Positions 8,122 to 16,283 of a stretch of DNA of 64,000 bases are shown piece after piece. The position numbers and the translations under genes are program-made. The DNA comes from Bacteroides mediterraneensis (GTDB lineage Bacteria; Bacteroidota; Bacteroidia; Bacteroidales; Bacteroidaceae), in NCBI RefSeq assembly GCF_016900355.1, contig NZ_JACJKA010000016.1, forward strand, positions 25,347 to 89,346, in the 5' to 3' direction. The notes under the pieces were generated by a model. The model was not told the DNA's origin. It was given only the letters and a program-made list of their open reading frames with translations, and searched no databases. Every line of letters begins with the position of its first letter. Position 1 is the first letter of the stretch.

Positions 8122-8530
8122 AAAGGGCGGTGGGTGGGGAAAGAGGGTAAGCAATAAGGTGAGAGAATGCATCATCCGAAAAGATGATGTGTGAACGAGC
8201 CGGATGCCTGGTTCCGCAGCCAACGAACAATAAGTGAGGGCTAACAGGAAACAGGCATACCTTAGCAGGGTGGTGGGAGTATGACGTCTGCGTGTACGCT
8301 ATCGCGACCAGCCCGAAGAGGCTACCTTAATAAAGGGCGGTGGGTGGGAATAGAGGGTGAGCAATAAGGTGAGAGAATGCATCATCCGAAAAGATGATGT
8401 GTGAACGAGCCGGATGCCTGGTTCCGCAGCCAACGAACAATAAGTGAGGGCTAACAGGAAGCAGGCATACCTTAGCAGGGTGGTGGGAGTAAGAGAACTG
8501 CGTGTACGCAAGAACAATCCTCGAAAGGGC
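8122..8530 (+). ncRNA. tandem structured non-coding units (two ~160-bp repeats, 210-bp period)
   Basis: 8122-8280 is repeated almost exactly at 8332-8490. Each unit has a G-rich entry (GGGCGGTGGGTGGG), a hairpin GCATCATC/GATGATGTG, a longer-range pairing GATGCCTG...CAGGCAT, and ends in the core CCTTAGCAGGGTGGTGGGAG. The core is followed, after the second unit, by AGAACTGCGTGTACGC with a GCG/CGC mini-hairpin. The same core recurs at about 12572 and 12850. No open frame is conserved. Strand and transcription are inferred from the rightward promoter-like box in the preceding repeat. Confidence 0.55.
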
Positions 8531-8532
8531 AT

Positions 8533-8558
8533 AAAAAAGGGTGGCCGGAGCCACCTTT
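8533..8558 (-). terminator. terminator of the second SSB gene
   Basis: The inverted repeat AGGGTGGC/GCCACCTT around CGGA lies directly after the SSB stop, with a run of six T on the minus strand. It also closes the non-coding array on the plus strand. Confidence 0.75.
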
Positions 8559-8960
8559 CTATTTGGATTCTGTCTTCTTCGTCCTTTTCGGCTTCTTCTC
8601 TGATGGAGCCGGTTTCTCCTCTTCCTCCTTTTCAGGTGTCGGATAAAACTCGACGGCTACCATGACTATGCGGTTACGCTTCTTGTTGGTTTCACTCTCG
8701 GTCCACTCTTCCGGTTTGAAATATCCCTTTACTGTGAGCAGTTCACCCTTCTTGATTCTGTCAAATGAATCGGCTGCCTCGTTCTTACGCCAGGCTTCGA
8801 CTGGCAGGAAGGCTGATGTATAGACCGTTTCTTCACCTTTCTTCTCTGAGCGGCTTACGGCTATCGAAAAACGTGCTACACTTGCTGTTTCAAAACTGCG
8901 GATCTGTGCGTCATTGGAAACGTAACCTGATACTACGAAGGAATTTTCAATCTTTTTCAT
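8559..8960 (-). CDS. ssb: single-stranded DNA-binding protein
   Basis: 133 aa. The OB-fold signature is clear: NSFVVSGYVSNDAQIRSF, VARFSIAVSRSEKK, then GELLTVKGYFKPEEW. The C-terminus is a charged K/E/P-rich tail (about 108-133) without the acidic DDDIPF-like tip of cellular SSB. It differs from the SSB at 2.1 kb, so the element encodes two. It is alone on the minus strand between two non-coding regions, with its own terminator. Confidence 0.85.
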   Translation of the reverse strand: MKKIENSFVVSGYVSNDAQIRSFETASVARFSIAVSRSEKKGEETVYTSAFLPVEAWRKNEAADSFDRIKKGELLTVKGYFKPEEWTESETNKKRNRIVMVAVEFYPTPEKEEEEKPAPSEKKPKRTKKTESK

Positions 8961-9046
8961 AATGTATGAATTTTAGAAGTTAATTAATCAATTTTACGGT
9001 GCAATTATCTTGGAACAGACTAAGTGGTAACCATGAAAAAATGTAC

Positions 9047-9085
9047 GAATACGCTTTTTGTGTATAACAGAAAAAGGAAGATTCT
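9047..9085. repeat. 39-bp imperfect hairpin repeat, copy 1 (copy 2 at 9129-9166)
   Basis: GAATACGCTTTTTGTG and CAGAAAAAGGAAGATTC form an imperfect stem (GAAT/ATTC, CTTTTT/AAAAAG). The same element recurs 82 bp downstream with changes almost only in the loop, as expected for a conserved structure. Confidence 0.6.
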
Positions 9086-9948
9086 TATATTTTTTATTGG
9101 GTAAGATGGCAGCAAATAATTAATCCATGAATACGCTTTTTGTGCGTGCAGAAAAAGGAAGATTCTGGAATTAATAGGCAAGGACGGTATTTGCGAATCG
9201 GCCACTGACACTTTCGGAAAAAAGTGGAAGCTGTTCCATAAATTTGCACAAGGAAATATGATTTGACTTCGCCGGAAATTCATCTGAAAAAGTTTTTCAT
9301 TCGTATTGGTTACGGTATGATGCACTGCCGGTTTTGGAATTTATGGCAAGTGTTCTTCCGAAAGCAGCCGTGCCAATCGGACATGGTGAAGAAACATACA
9401 TCGGCCGACAGACGAAGCCGTAAGAACGAGCCTGCCTTGACCGACTTAAGAAAAAGGGTGTATCACTGTAAAAAAAGGGATATTTCAGGAAGAATGGCCG
9501 TGAAACCGGAGCGGTAACCGGACTGTGGCAGCCGCCGGAGACGACATCGGAGGAAGAGGAGAAAAAGGTGTGCGGTACACACCGAAAAGTACAAGAAGAC
9601 ATTTAAAAACGGAAGGCTTCAGCCACACAGAAAAGATGCCCTTTCGAGACTCCGCTTTCACCCGGCACCTTCAGGTGACGGGGTCTTTCCAGGGCGGGTA
9701 GAAACCGGGCTGCTGCAAATTGCCGGACAGCAGATCCCGCCGGATGATCCTGAGCCACCGGGAAGGTTCATACGGTGTGAGGTGCTGAATTTGCAAGCCG
9801 GATGTTTTATTCCTCCGGACTAAACATAGTTTGGCCAAAGGAAGGAAACATACGGTTTACAGCGTATTCCTTAGATAGGGTGGGAAGGAAAGAACTCACG
9901 TTCATTTACAAGCGATTATGACTTTCGGTTATGTAATAACGTAAGAAA

Positions 9949-9977
9949 GTAATTACGTTACAATGTAACATAATTAC
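9949..9977. terminator. bidirectional hairpin downstream of pcfJ
   Basis: GTAATTACGTTAC (9949-9961) and GTAACATAATTAC (9965-9977) form a 13-bp stem with one wobble and a 3-nt loop. T-rich sequence follows on both strands. It lies 34 bp beyond the pcfJ stop. Confidence 0.65.
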
Positions 9978-10010
9978 TTTTCATATCATATATAGACATC
10001 AGTCCGCCAC

Positions 10011-11291
10011 TTATCCGCACATGCGTTTTGCAATAAGAGGAATATTCTTGTTCATCACCTTCAGAATTTCATCATGAAACTCAGAGTTCTTATTATACCG
10101 GCCTCTGCATTGAACCACTTTCATTGTCTCCAAAGAGACCTCGATTGTTTCCGTTTTTACTCCGTCCACCATAGCCGAAAAAATAAGTGAATTGTCATCA
10201 TTGAAATATTCATTTGAAAAGACGCAATGATGCAATACTTCTCCTTCCTCTACAAATTCTTGAACACTTTCAAGAACACGTATCCGAATATCACCTTCAT
10301 CGAAAACAAGACCGAAGAATTTTGCTTTTGCTTCCTGATAATGTTTTTCTTGCAGAACAGCTTTCCGTTTCTTTTCCCTTAGCTGTTCTTTTTCATACTC
10401 CTCTTGTTTCTTCCGACTCAATCTGTCATGTTCCCTGTTCAGATTGGAAGGACAAACATAATGAGGGTTTGAAATATCCTTATTGAAGTGTTGCAACAAT
10501 CTGATATAGTCCAGCCATAAACCAATATCGGAAAAGTTATACTTATGCCGGATGCCGGTCTTAATGGCTTTCCAAATATCATCCGATATTTTATTCTTAT
10601 GAGCAAAGTATTTGAAAAGAGAAATCTGTCCACATTTCAGAAGAGTTTCTTTTCTGTTGTCTGAGAGTATAGCCTTGAATACAGTGTAATGAGACAAATC
10701 GAAGGTATCTCCACAATAGCCGTTTCTTATTATCGTGTCGGATAATTGGATTTTAGGATAGATATACATCGCATCTATATCATAATAGAAACTTTCAGCA
10801 CAACTTCTCAATTCAAGTTCACTATTAAAGTTCCAACTATCATAGTAATAGTTGCTCATACTTCTTTTCAGGGCAATAGTATGGGTAACACCTTTTGGGG
10901 TTAGCCATCGCTGAACAACTTCTTTAATTGAATATTGAGCAGCCTTACCCACTCTGAAATCTGCGAAAACTATGAAGTGACGTAATATCTGATATTCCTT
11001 TATTGAAATGATGATAGTAAAATACACCTTAAAAGAATAGGTTCTCTTTCTGTCAGTACTTACCTTAAGTTTTCTTCCGCAATGAGGGCATGTTGCATAA
11101 ACCGGAATAGTGGAATGTGTGTCTTTCCATGTATGCGCACAATCGCAACAGGTATAGATACCTTTCGCCGTTCTCTTGGCGAAAGGTTCAATACAATGTC
11201 TGTAAGCATACTGCATCTGTCTGTTTGTGATAGGTTTCAATTTCCTTGAAAGTAAAACTATCTCTCTTTGAATTTTATTGGTAGGTTTCAT
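10011..11291 (-). CDS. pcfJ: PcfJ-like protein
   Basis: 426 aa from the ATG at 11291, directly after the PcfK stop; an upstream in-frame ATG would overlap pcfK. A zinc-ribbon-like CCDCAHTW...CPHCGRKL occurs at about 48-74. The C-terminal ~120 residues carry the PcfJ pattern: FGLVFDEGDIRIRVLESVQEF, then GEVLHHCVFSNEYF and VVQCRGRYN. PcfJ is named from the enterococcal pCF10 conjugation region and is widespread on Bacteroidales elements next to PcfK; its biochemical role is unknown. Last gene of a three-gene leftward operon. Confidence 0.85.
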   Translation of the reverse strand: MKPTNKIQREIVLLSRKLKPITNRQMQYAYRHCIEPFAKRTAKGIYTCCDCAHTWKDTHSTIPVYATCPHCGRKLKVSTDRKRTYSFKVYFTIIISIKEYQILRHFIVFADFRVGKAAQYSIKEVVQRWLTPKGVTHTIALKRSMSNYYYDSWNFNSELELRSCAESFYYDIDAMYIYPKIQLSDTIIRNGYCGDTFDLSHYTVFKAILSDNRKETLLKCGQISLFKYFAHKNKISDDIWKAIKTGIRHKYNFSDIGLWLDYIRLLQHFNKDISNPHYVCPSNLNREHDRLSRKKQEEYEKEQLREKKRKAVLQEKHYQEAKAKFFGLVFDEGDIRIRVLESVQEFVEEGEVLHHCVFSNEYFNDDNSLIFSAMVDGVKTETIEVSLETMKVVQCRGRYNKNSEFHDEILKVMNKNIPLIAKRMCG

Positions 11292-11292
11292 A

Positions 11293-11706
11293 TCAGAAAT
11301 CGAATAATGTAGGTGCAACAATAGTTTGAGTTTGGGCAGGTTTAGCTTTTTTCCGGTTCTTCATCTTCTGAATTTCTTCATCCTGATACTGACGGATAGC
11401 GTTCTGCCTGGCTTCTGCCTTTTCTTCTTCAGTCAATTCTATGTGATGATTAACCACAACCTTGCATTGTATCTCCTTGCCTATGTCGATGTTGTCTTCA
11501 TCAAAAAAATGAATACACTGACCATAAATCTCATCATCAGAAAAACCGGAGCAACCTGTACTTTGTACCCAATTAAGCACATAAGTCACGCAATCATCGA
11601 TATTTTTGTGAGGCTTGTGATAGCTCTGGGCAAAGAGTTCGTCACTCGCTGCCTTATTATCCAAAAAAGCCTTGATAGTCTGTTTGAAGTGTTCTGTACC
11701 TTTCAT
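11293..11706 (-). CDS. pcfK: PcfK-like protein
   Basis: 137 aa. It starts MKGTEHFKQTIKAFLDNKA and includes NIDDCVTYVLNWVQSTGCSG with a charged helical C-terminus (EEEKAEARQNAIRQYQ), the usual PcfK features. It lies immediately upstream of pcfJ, as in other elements, which supports both calls. The function is unknown beyond association with conjugative plasmids. Confidence 0.85.
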   Translation of the reverse strand: MKGTEHFKQTIKAFLDNKAASDELFAQSYHKPHKNIDDCVTYVLNWVQSTGCSGFSDDEIYGQCIHFFDEDNIDIGKEIQCKVVVNHHIELTEEEKAEARQNAIRQYQDEEIQKMKNRKKAKPAQTQTIVAPTLFDF

Positions 11707-11708
11707 AA

Positions 11709-11915
11709 TTATTCGGATTTAAGTTCTTTGTAACTGATTTTTACCAATAAAAATGCACCATAACAGATGATGAAAAGAAGTGCCGATACCACCATACTGG
11801 GATTAGCATGTATAAAAACTGCACTTAGGAACATAGCCACTGCACAAATAGCCATGATGACTGAAAGGATAAACTGAACTGCTGCCATATCGCTCTGAAT
11901 TAGTTGGTTAAACAT
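11709..11915 (-). CDS. small two-span membrane protein (68 aa)
   Basis: Two hydrophobic segments (about 14-34 and 42-60) separated by HANPS make this a probable hairpin membrane protein. It is the first gene of the leftward operon with pcfK and pcfJ (2-bp spacer to pcfK), and its start abuts leader repeat copy 2. It may start at an internal Met (residue 10). Function unknown. Confidence 0.6.
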   Translation of the reverse strand: MFNQLIQSDMAAVQFILSVIMAICAVAMFLSAVFIHANPSMVVSALLFIICYGAFLLVKISYKELKSE

Positions 11916-12216
11916 CGAATTATTCTTCAGCGAGCTTTAGACCTTTTTTTGAAAGATTTCCTTTCCTGTGTCTTTCGCATCCGCTGACTTTTTTTTTAGA
12001 TTGAGAATCATTCCCCATCTGAGTTTGAGCCTTTTTTTTTACGGCATTGTCTTTTCAGGAAAAGTGGAATTAGAAAAGTTTTGAACGAAAAAAATGTTGG
12101 GACAGCGATAAGCCGTCATCGTTATTTTTTTCAGGGCAAAGGCTCTTAGCCGGAACTCTTTCATTTCCACTAACCCTTATAAATTTGCCGTCAAAAAACA
12201 AAGGCTCTCAGATAGG
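11915..12216. repeat. leader repeat, copy 2 (~300 bp)
   Basis: Matches the 5' three quarters of the 395-bp repeat (from GAATTATTCTTCAGC to AAAGGCTCTCAGAT) and then diverges. It sits directly upstream of the TM-pcfK-pcfJ operon, the same position as copies 1, 3 and 4. It carries the rightward TATAAATTTG box. Confidence 0.8.
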
Positions 12217-12900
12217 GTATGGGCAGCAAAAACGAGGGAAGCAGGATGCCTTCGGAAAGACACGGGAAAGGAATGGAAGAAGAAAAAGAATGAAACTGAA
12301 AAGAACACTCTCTGCAAACGGTACAGGATGCCGGGAATAAGAAGTACCTTCAGGTACTTCATCATCGGGTGAACAATGCGGCTGTAGCAGGCACTCATAT
12401 CAGACCGGTACGTGGAGCATGTGAAAGATTAAGGTTGTTAAGGCAAATGCCTTAGCTCCGTATCGGACATGGTACGTGCCGGGATATGGGTGCCTTTCTT
12501 GACCGGCTCTTAGCAGTCTGTGAGCCTGAGAGCAGAGTGATAAGTGCCAGACAGGGCAAGAATACAGACGGTACCTTAATGGGGTGGTGGGAGTAAGAGA
12601 ACTGCGTGTACGCAAGGACAACCTGAAAGGCTCTGCCTTACCTTATGGTATCACACCCGGACAGCATACGGAGCACATCAGCAAAGCCGTTGTGCCCCAA
12701 GATGCCGGCTGGGTGTGTATGGGTGAGAAATGAGTGGAGTGCATGGTCGGAAACGAAGTCTTTGGCCATGCAGCGGAACGGATGTCCGCTGCCTCTGTCC
12801 GAAGGTGACCATGAAATAGTGTCACCATAGAACAAAGGCAACCGGACATACCTTAGCAGGGTGGTGGGAGTATGAGAACCGCGTTAGGGATAGGAGAATA
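12217..12900 (+). ncRNA. two further structured non-coding units with the shared G-rich core
   Basis: Unit A (about 12300-12620) has a long-range stem, AGGCACTCATATC near 12390 with GATATGGGTGCCT near 12485, and ends CCTTAATGGGGTGGTGGGAG plus AGAACTGCGTGTACGC. Unit B (about 12640-12890) has stems GCATGGTC/GGCCATGC and GGTGAC/GTCACC and ends CCTTAGCAGGGTGGTGGGAG. The 3' core matches the 8.1-8.5 kb array while the upstream structures differ. No long conserved frame. Confidence 0.5.
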
Positions 12901-13215
12901 AAGCCCACAGCAAGGCGAGGACTTGACGCAGATAGCCCGGCAGTTTACTGAAACGCCCAATAAACAGTACAAAATATCACGACAGAATCCTTCATCATCA
13001 GGAAGGAAATCCGAGCAAAGTACGAAGTATGAAATTCAGGAATCATACAAGCAAAAAATCAAACTCACTTAAAAGCAGCATAACACATTGTCATTCAAGC
13101 AATTCTTCCGAAAGTACCATTTTTATCTGTTAATTAACTCTATAGCCTATGAAATATGACATCAGGAAACGAGGTCTCTCATGCATAATTTATAAATTTG
13201 AAAGAAAAAGGGATT
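12901..13215. other. non-coding stretch before the recombinase-like gene
   Basis: AT-rich, without a supported gene. TATAAATTTG at about 13191-13200 is a plausible -7 box only ~20 nt before the start codon of the next gene; no convincing -33 element. Confidence 0.4.
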
Positions 13216-13791
13216 ATGGCAAGAATAGGATATATAGTGACAGAACTACCAGAACAGCGCATCGAGGAAGACGAACAAAGGATTCAGAAAGAGAACTGCG
13301 ACTTCATCTACAGGGAGCGGTACAACGTAGAGGGGAAAACTAAAGAGCTGAAGAAACTTATGGACAATCTGAACGACAGGGATGAAGTTATCTTCTTATC
13401 AATGGCAAATGCCTTTAAAGGAGTAAGACAGCTTTGTTTATTCCTCAATATAAGTAGAATTAAAAATCTCAGAATTATATTCTTAAGGGACAGGATAGAC
13501 AGTTTCGGAGTGAAATATGAGAGTTCCACCGAAAATCTGCTGCACGCCATATCGACACTGACAGAAGATTCATACGCAATCAGGAAGATAAGGAAACTTT
13601 CGGAAAAAAGAGAAAGGAGCAGAAGCCAAGCCAGGCAGCTTCGCAACGAGAAATGCGTGGAGCTGTACAAAGCGGGCGTTCCGACAGATGAGATAAAAAA
13701 GCAGGTTGGTTTCAGAAGCAAAAGCTCAGTATTCAGGATTCTCAGAGCCAGTGGGGTGAAGACTGACAGGAGAAGGGATGGTGAGGAATAA
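13216..13791 (+). CDS. catalytically degenerate serine-recombinase-like DNA-binding protein
   Basis: 191 aa from the ATG at 13216 (MARIGYIV), which aligns with the start of true resolvases. The fold follows the resolvase plan: N-terminal domain, long helix, then a Hin-like HTH (CVELYKAGVPTDEIKKQVGF). The catalytic residues are gone. Where the intact resolvase at 48.8 kb has YARVST, this reads YIVTEL (Arg and Ser lost). Where that protein has RLDRLGRS, this reads SMANAFKG. It is therefore more likely a DNA-binding regulator or structural protein than an active recombinase. It follows the non-coding array on the same strand. Confidence 0.7.
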   Translation: MARIGYIVTELPEQRIEEDEQRIQKENCDFIYRERYNVEGKTKELKKLMDNLNDRDEVIFLSMANAFKGVRQLCLFLNISRIKNLRIIFLRDRIDSFGVKYESSTENLLHAISTLTEDSYAIRKIRKLSEKRERSRSQARQLRNEKCVELYKAGVPTDEIKKQVGFRSKSSVFRILRASGVKTDRRRDGEE

Positions 13792-13794
13792 AAT

Positions 13795-14418
13795 TCAACT
13801 ATCTACTTTTATTAGAGAGTAAACATTTTCAAAAAGCATAAGCAGTTTCTTCTCAAAATCATCGGTAGGATGGAATGAGGAATAAAAAAGTAGTCCGCTG
13901 TATGAATTATAGAACATGTCAGAGACTAAAAGAAGATTCATATTGTTTTTAATTTCTCCGTTTTTCTCTGCTATAAGAAGAACATTCTTTATAAGTTCTT
14001 TTTCTCTGGCTTCTAGAGAAAGGTATTTTTCATAGAAAGAAGGATGATATCTTTGAGAATTAAGAATAAAAAAAGAAAAGGCACGTGCTGTTTCATCAAC
14101 AGGAAGCTGAAGGAAATCCTGAATACGACAAAAACGCTTGTGCAAGAAACTTGCATAACTCATTAGAAAGTCATGAAGAGCAAATTTATCAGAGCCAGAA
14201 GTCTTAATCATAATATCATCTTCAACTTTAATCAGGTCAAGAAAAAAAGTATCTACAACCAACCGGAAAAGTTCAATTTTATTAGGCGCATAATGATATA
14301 AGCCACCCTTGGAAATATTTGTAGCTTTTATCATGTCGTCATAAGAAACATCTTTATAATGACGAGTAAGGAATAATTTGAAAATGGTTTTAAGTATTTC
14401 TTTTCTATTCTGCTTCAT
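13795..14418 (-). CDS. TetR-family transcriptional regulator
   Basis: 207 aa. The N-terminal HTH has TetR form: KEILKTIFKLFLTRHYKDV, then DDMIKATNISKGGLYHYAPNK, with the usual KGGLYHYF-like recognition helix. The remaining ~150 residues are a helical ligand domain with no family signature. It is convergent with the recombinase-like gene (3-bp gap). A target in the non-coding region or the polyene operon is possible but not shown. Confidence 0.85.
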   Translation of the reverse strand: MKQNRKEILKTIFKLFLTRHYKDVSYDDMIKATNISKGGLYHYAPNKIELFRLVVDTFFLDLIKVEDDIMIKTSGSDKFALHDFLMSYASFLHKRFCRIQDFLQLPVDETARAFSFFILNSQRYHPSFYEKYLSLEAREKELIKNVLLIAEKNGEIKNNMNLLLVSDMFYNSYSGLLFYSSFHPTDDFEKKLLMLFENVYSLIKVDS

Positions 14419-14512
14419 AAAGATAAGATATTATAGAAGTAAAGATATAAAAAACAAGGGAAATAATAATTTTAAAAAACAAGAAACATATAAAGAATGG
14501 TTATTAGCAAGT

Positions 14513-14535
14513 AAAGGCTCTCGTCAGGAGCCTTT
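14513..14535 (-). terminator. hairpin terminator overlapping a stop codon
   Basis: AAAGGCTC (14513-14520) pairs with GAGCCTTT (14528-14535). The stop of the 14524-14760 gene lies in the loop. Confidence 0.65.
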
Positions 14536-14760
14536 TATGATTACCACACAATCCTCGACTTCGGTGGGCAGACCGAAAAGAGGGTATCGTGTGAAATAGG
14601 GTTGCGCTTCTTCATCAGGTTGGGTGCAGACCAGTTCTGCACCTATACGTGTCAGTGATTCATCAATCATCCTGACTTCTTCATCTGTCAGACCGGTCAT
14701 GTCTCCGTTGAAGATATAACCGAAAGCCCATGTCGGGATTTTCTCTATGCTCTGTTTCAT
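14524..14760 (-). CDS. small acidic hypothetical protein (78 aa)
   Basis: It begins MKQSIEKIPTWAFGYIFNGD and continues GLTDEEVRMIDE, a pattern I associate with small conserved Bacteroidales mobile-element proteins. No catalytic motif. It is second in a two-gene leftward operon (13-bp spacer). Function unknown. Confidence 0.65.
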   Translation of the reverse strand: MKQSIEKIPTWAFGYIFNGDMTGLTDEEVRMIDESLTRIGAELVCTQPDEEAQPYFTRYPLFGLPTEVEDCVVIIKGS

Positions 14761-14773
14761 GGTATATGGGATT

Positions 14774-15100
14774 TTAGATTTGTACTATCTTGTTTATTCT
14801 GCCGTGAAGGAAGTTTCTCAGTGCTGTCTTGTCGATTGACTTGTATTCATACCAGCAGCCGTACTGATTGACGAGGAACGTCTTCAGGATGTCAGAAAGA
14901 TCAAACCTCCAGCCTCTCACCGGGATTCCGCTCTTGAAGTAGGTATTATGGTTCACCTGGTATGAAATCCAGTTTTTCTCCTCACGGCTGAGTTTTTCCT
15001 TGTTGTTCACTTTCTGACGAAGGATATAGGCTTTTGCGTCCTTAAGAGTGTCAAGTGCAGGCACTTCCCACAATGCGAATTTTGTTGCTATTGCTGCCAT
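14774..15100 (-). CDS. hypothetical protein (108 aa)
   Basis: A basic protein with WEVPALDTLKDAKAYILRQKV and NQYGCWYEYKS; no recognised domain. First gene of the small leftward operon. Its start faces the long non-coding region at 15.1-16.0 kb. Function unknown. Confidence 0.65.
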   Translation of the reverse strand: MAAIATKFALWEVPALDTLKDAKAYILRQKVNNKEKLSREEKNWISYQVNHNTYFKSGIPVRGWRFDLSDILKTFLVNQYGCWYEYKSIDKTALRNFLHGRINKIVQI

Positions 15101-15965
15101 AGTCGTATGAATTTATGAGTTAATGAATTTATGCGGATCTAAGAGCGAGGGAGTTGAGTTTCAACTTTCTGCCGTCTCATTTTCCGACATTTTTTTATGC
15201 GTCTTCCGGTCGCATCGGTCGTTTCGTTTCGGTGCCAGTCAAAAAGGTAGGGAGAGGCAGGAGCAAGGTTTTGACAGAAAATACCTCGCACAGCAGGGAA
15301 TATTTTCCGTCAAACCGTCAGGCCTGACCTTGAAAGCTGCCACGCCCGGTTATACCTTTGCACCAGGAACGGACGACCACCAGATGCAGACGGAAACGAA
15401 TGGTGGAGGAAAGGAATAAGACGGCAAGGGTGAAAAGGAGTTAGGTATGCTAAAGGAAAAAACCGGACAAGTATATCGGGAGAAGAAAGTGATAATCAAC
15501 ACAAGCAACCAAAGAATGAATAAGGTCTAGGAATAGAGAAAGGAACAGAAGTAGAGGAAGTAAACTGGAAAAAGTGCAGAAGAAAAAAAATGGATGTACA
15601 GTACCTGAAAAGGTAAAAGGAATTCTGGGAAATGGAAAGTCAGGTAGGGGAAATGACTTTGATTCTGTGACACAATCAAAGTACTGAAAGGAAAGATGAA
15701 CTGACAAGAGAAAGGAGAGGTTTCAGTCAGGGAGAAATTCTCAACATTTTGTATGCTGATTGCTATGAAAAGTGGGTTTTCCACCTAAATAGAAAAGAAA
15801 TATAATAGGGATAGATTGGGGGCAGTACTATGAAACTTTCTATTGTAACATATACACAATTTAATCATCGGTAGAAAAAAATTAAAAGTAGGTGAAAAAT
15901 GAGCACACAGGAAGATTTATTGAAAAAGACACTAAGTAAGTAAAATTTGTTATTTTAATTAATCT
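15101..15965. other. largely non-coding region upstream of the polyene operon
   Basis: The only long frame (15123-15419 on +, 98 aa) has biased composition and no recognised domain; I regard it as doubtful. The rest is A/G-rich without dyads I can support. 15800-15960 is AT-rich and leads into the promoter of the XRE gene. Confidence 0.4.
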
Positions 15966-15996
15966 TTTGTCATTAGAGAATAATTCTATAAATTTG
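15966..15996 (+). promoter_or_regulatory. promoter of the XRE gene and possibly of the polyene operon
   Basis: TTTG (15966-15969) and TAAATTTG (15989-15996) are 19 bp apart, a full match to the Bacteroidales promoter pattern. The predicted start is near 16003, giving a very short leader to the ATG at 16017. Confidence 0.7.
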
Positions 15997-16016
15997 CGGT
16001 CAACTCTAATAAATAG

Positions 16017-16226
16017 GTGATGAAAGAATTAAATCGATTAAAAGTAGTTTTAGCTGAAAAAAAGAAAACTGGGAAGTGGTTGGCTGCACAATTAGGGAAA
16101 GATCCAACAACTGTATCTAAATGGTGTACTAATACTTCTCAACCAGATTTGCAGACACTCTCAGCAATAGCTGAAATACTAGGAATAGATATTAAGGACT
16201 TGTTGTATAGTAGCAAGAATGAATAA
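16017..16226 (+). CDS. XRE/Cro-type HTH regulator (69 aa)
   Basis: A single HTH domain: NRLKVVLAEKKKTGKWLAAQL, then KDPTTVSKWCTNTSQPDLQTL and IAEILGIDIKDLL, the standard HTH_3 layout with TTVSKW as recognition helix. It precedes the polyene operon by 57 bp in the same direction and has a strong promoter. A dyad lies in the gap between it and the ammonia-lyase gene. It is probably a local regulator; whether it activates or represses is not visible. Confidence 0.8.
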   Translation: MMKELNRLKVVLAEKKKTGKWLAAQLGKDPTTVSKWCTNTSQPDLQTLSAIAEILGIDIKDLLYSSKNE

Positions 16227-16242
16227 TACACTCAATTAAAAT

Positions 16243-16269
16243 GATTTATCTTAATCAAAAGATAAAATC
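16243..16269. promoter_or_regulatory. imperfect dyad before the polyene operon
   Basis: GATTTATCTT and AAAGATAAAATC form an imperfect inverted repeat around AATCA between the XRE gene and the first biosynthetic gene. It is a candidate operator or weak RNA hairpin. Confidence 0.4.
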
Positions 16270-16283
16270 AACAAATTATAATT

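Larger units (their letters stand above)
8961..10010. other. 1.05-kb non-coding structured region
   Basis: No convincing gene. It contains a duplicated hairpin element (9047-9085, 9129-9166), a rightward TAAATTTG box near 9240, and many G/C dyads around 9650-9800. A diverged version of the G-rich core lies near 9870 (CCTTAGATAGGGTGGGAAGG, then AGAACTCACG), and strong hairpins close it at 9949-9977. The order (promoter-like box, structured DNA, core, terminator-like hairpin) resembles the arrays at 8.1 and 12.2 kb. Confidence 0.5.

Noticed and set aside
7909..8157. Plus-strand frames of 66-82 codons inside the leader repeats
   Set aside because: Ends differ between copies and there is no conserved protein; explained by the repeat itself.
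8122..8530. CRISPR-like array
   Set aside because: Only two long units of 160 bp with a 210-bp period, no short regular spacers and no cas genes.
8122..8530. Integron cassette array
   Set aside because: No tyrosine integrase and no ORF inside the units; core does not look like attC.
12217..12900. Group II intron or retron
   Set aside because: No reverse transcriptase gene and no recognisable domain V; the dyads do not match these classes.
15123..15419. 98-codon plus-strand frame
   Set aside because: Low-complexity composition, no domain, no promoter; kept only as a doubtful possibility in the gap entry.
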